Source: Bacillota bacterium | Lineage (GTDB): Bacteria > Bacillota > Bacilli > Bacillales_B > DSM-18226 | Direction of reading: 5' to 3' | DNA length: 5,963 nt | NCBI GenBank assembly: GCA_021821235.1 | Contig: JAKACS010000226.1 | Location: forward strand, 1 to 5,963 | Shown here: one piece after another, positions 5,602 through 5,963 of the stretch | Numbering within the stretch: position 1 is the first letter of the stretch | Layout of the letters: each line of letters starts with the position of its first letter | Position numbers and translations under genes: made by a program | The notes under the pieces: generated by a model | Database searches by the model: none | What the model saw: only the letters and a program-made list of their open reading frames with translations | Told to the model about the DNA's origin: nothing

Positions 5602-5802
5602 ATGCGCGTAAAATGTGTGATTTGTGATAAGATTGAAGCAATAGATGATGAAACCTTGCAGGCAAAGCGGCTGCGAAACCGGCCAATCCATACGTACATG
5701 TGCCAAGCCTGCAATGACCGAATCGCCGAAAAAACAAGGACGCGATTGGATTCCGGAAACTTTCGGCTGTATCGACCCAAATCCGAAAATGATGAATGGT
5801 AA
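5602..5802 (+). CDS. ylaI: YlaI family small protein with two CXXC motifs (DUF2197)
   Basis: A 66-residue cytoplasmic protein with two CXXC motifs, Cys5-Val-Ile-Cys8 and Cys34-Gln-Ala-Cys37, arranged like a four-cysteine zinc ribbon. Between them is a basic block, AKRLRNRPIHTYM (about 21-33), and the C-terminus holds GNFRLYRPKSENDEW. It closely resembles B. subtilis YlaI in length and motif order as I recall it. The function is unknown; zinc binding, and perhaps nucleic acid or protein contact, is inferred. The frame is open from a TTG at 5587, but the ATG at 5602 has GAGGTG 7 bases upstream and starts MRVKCVIC, so it is chosen. It is preceded by an extended -10 promoter and followed 10 bases later by a strong terminator. 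Confidence 0.88.
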   Translation: MRVKCVICDKIEAIDDETLQAKRLRNRPIHTYMCQACNDRIAEKTRTRLDSGNFRLYRPKSENDEW

Positions 5803-5811
5803 CACAGATAT

Positions 5812-5847
5812 CAAAACCCCCCTCATGCACGCACGAGGGGGGTTTTG
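5812..5847. terminator. Strong bidirectional terminator between ylaI and the right-edge gene
   Basis: The arms CAAAACCCCCCTC (5812-5824) and GAGGGGGGTTTTG (5835-5847) form a perfect 13-bp stem with a run of seven G-C pairs interrupted by one A-T and a 10-base loop. The U residues are mostly inside the base of the stem on both strands, as in symmetric bidirectional terminators. It starts 9 bases after the ylaI stop and abuts the stop codon (5848-5850) of the convergent gene. Confidence 0.8.
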
Positions 5848-5963
5848 TTAATCTTCCACTGGATAATTAACATATTTCTCCGGTTCGGAGTTGATTTGAT
5901 TCAGCATTACCTCAATCAACTCAACCGGAAACCGTGTTTTTTTGCTTTCATTTTTTTGTGTAT
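5848..5963 (-). CDS. C-terminal end of an unidentified protein, cut by the window edge
   Basis: From the right edge to a TAA stop at 5848-5850 the minus strand is open in one frame, giving 37 complete residues. The segment begins with a basic Lys-rich stretch (TQKNESKKTR). An amphipathic helix-like FPVELIEVMLNQI follows, and the end is acidic and Pro/Tyr-containing (YVNYPVED). No start codon with a ribosome site lies inside, so this is the 3' end of a longer gene. By Bacillus gene order a ylaH-like gene would be expected here in this direction, but the tail itself is not one I recognise, so no symbol is given. The adjoining terminator supports it being a real gene end. Confidence 0.55.
   Translation of the reverse strand, partial: TQKNESKKTRFPVELIEVMLNQINSEPEKYVNYPVED

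Noticed and set aside
5533..5851. Several frames of 68-97 residues overlapping ylaI
   Set aside because: The frame with the two CXXC motifs, a ribosome site and a fitting promoter is ylaI; the others are shadows on either strand.
1..5963. Search for CRISPR repeats, insertion sequence ends, tRNA or rRNA genes, prophage or defence genes
   Set aside because: No direct repeat array, terminal inverted repeats with a transposase, tRNA-like cloverleaf or phage/defence protein was seen; all larger frames are ordinary Bacillaceae chromosomal genes.

Overview
The window looks like core chromosome from a spore-forming member of the Bacillaceae (Bacillus or a near relative). It has AT-rich Firmicutes base composition, strong Shine-Dalgarno sites, sigma-A promoters, a YhcN/YlaJ-type sporulation lipoprotein, and the gene neighbourhood that I recall from Bacillus subtilis as ylaI-ylaJ-ylaK ... 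ylaN-ftsW (normally followed by pycA). I see no phage, plasmid, transposon, CRISPR or defence signature. The species cannot be named from this stretch.

Layout, left to right. Positions 1-370 hold no gene. They contain a good leftward sigma-A promoter and a perfect palindrome, probably the start of a long leader for a leftward gene outside the window (pycA by synteny). Then come ftsW (410-1612, minus), with a terminator right at its stop codon, and ylaN (1746-2030, minus), with its own terminator and a clear promoter. An unrecognised 165-residue protein gene (2243-2740, plus) diverges from ylaN and converges on a PIN-PhoH ATPase gene, ylaK/phoH2 (2818-4146, minus, TTG start). The sporulation lipoprotein gene ylaJ (4348-4932, plus) diverges from ylaK. 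It converges on a small flavin-binding split-barrel protein gene (4952-5407, minus) and shares a terminator hairpin that reaches both stop codons. The small two-CXXC protein YlaI (5602-5802, plus) follows. It converges on the 3' end of a gene cut by the window edge (5848-5963, minus).

Functionally this is not one pathway. FtsW polymerises septal peptidoglycan, YlaN belongs to a family linked to iron homeostasis through Fur, YlaK is a predicted ribonuclease/ATPase, and YlaJ is a predicted spore-associated lipoprotein. The remaining genes are poorly understood. Genes alternate strand almost one by one, and hairpin terminators lie in every convergent gap and after ftsW and ylaN, so most genes appear to be separate transcription units. 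Three starts were moved from the longest open frame to an internal ATG because a ribosome binding site sits directly in front of it (ylaN, the 165-residue gene, ylaI). I did not find convincing evidence of a new biological system. The best candidates for follow-up are the left-end promoter, leader and palindrome, the palindrome at the flavoprotein gene's predicted transcription start, and the unrecognised 165-residue protein.
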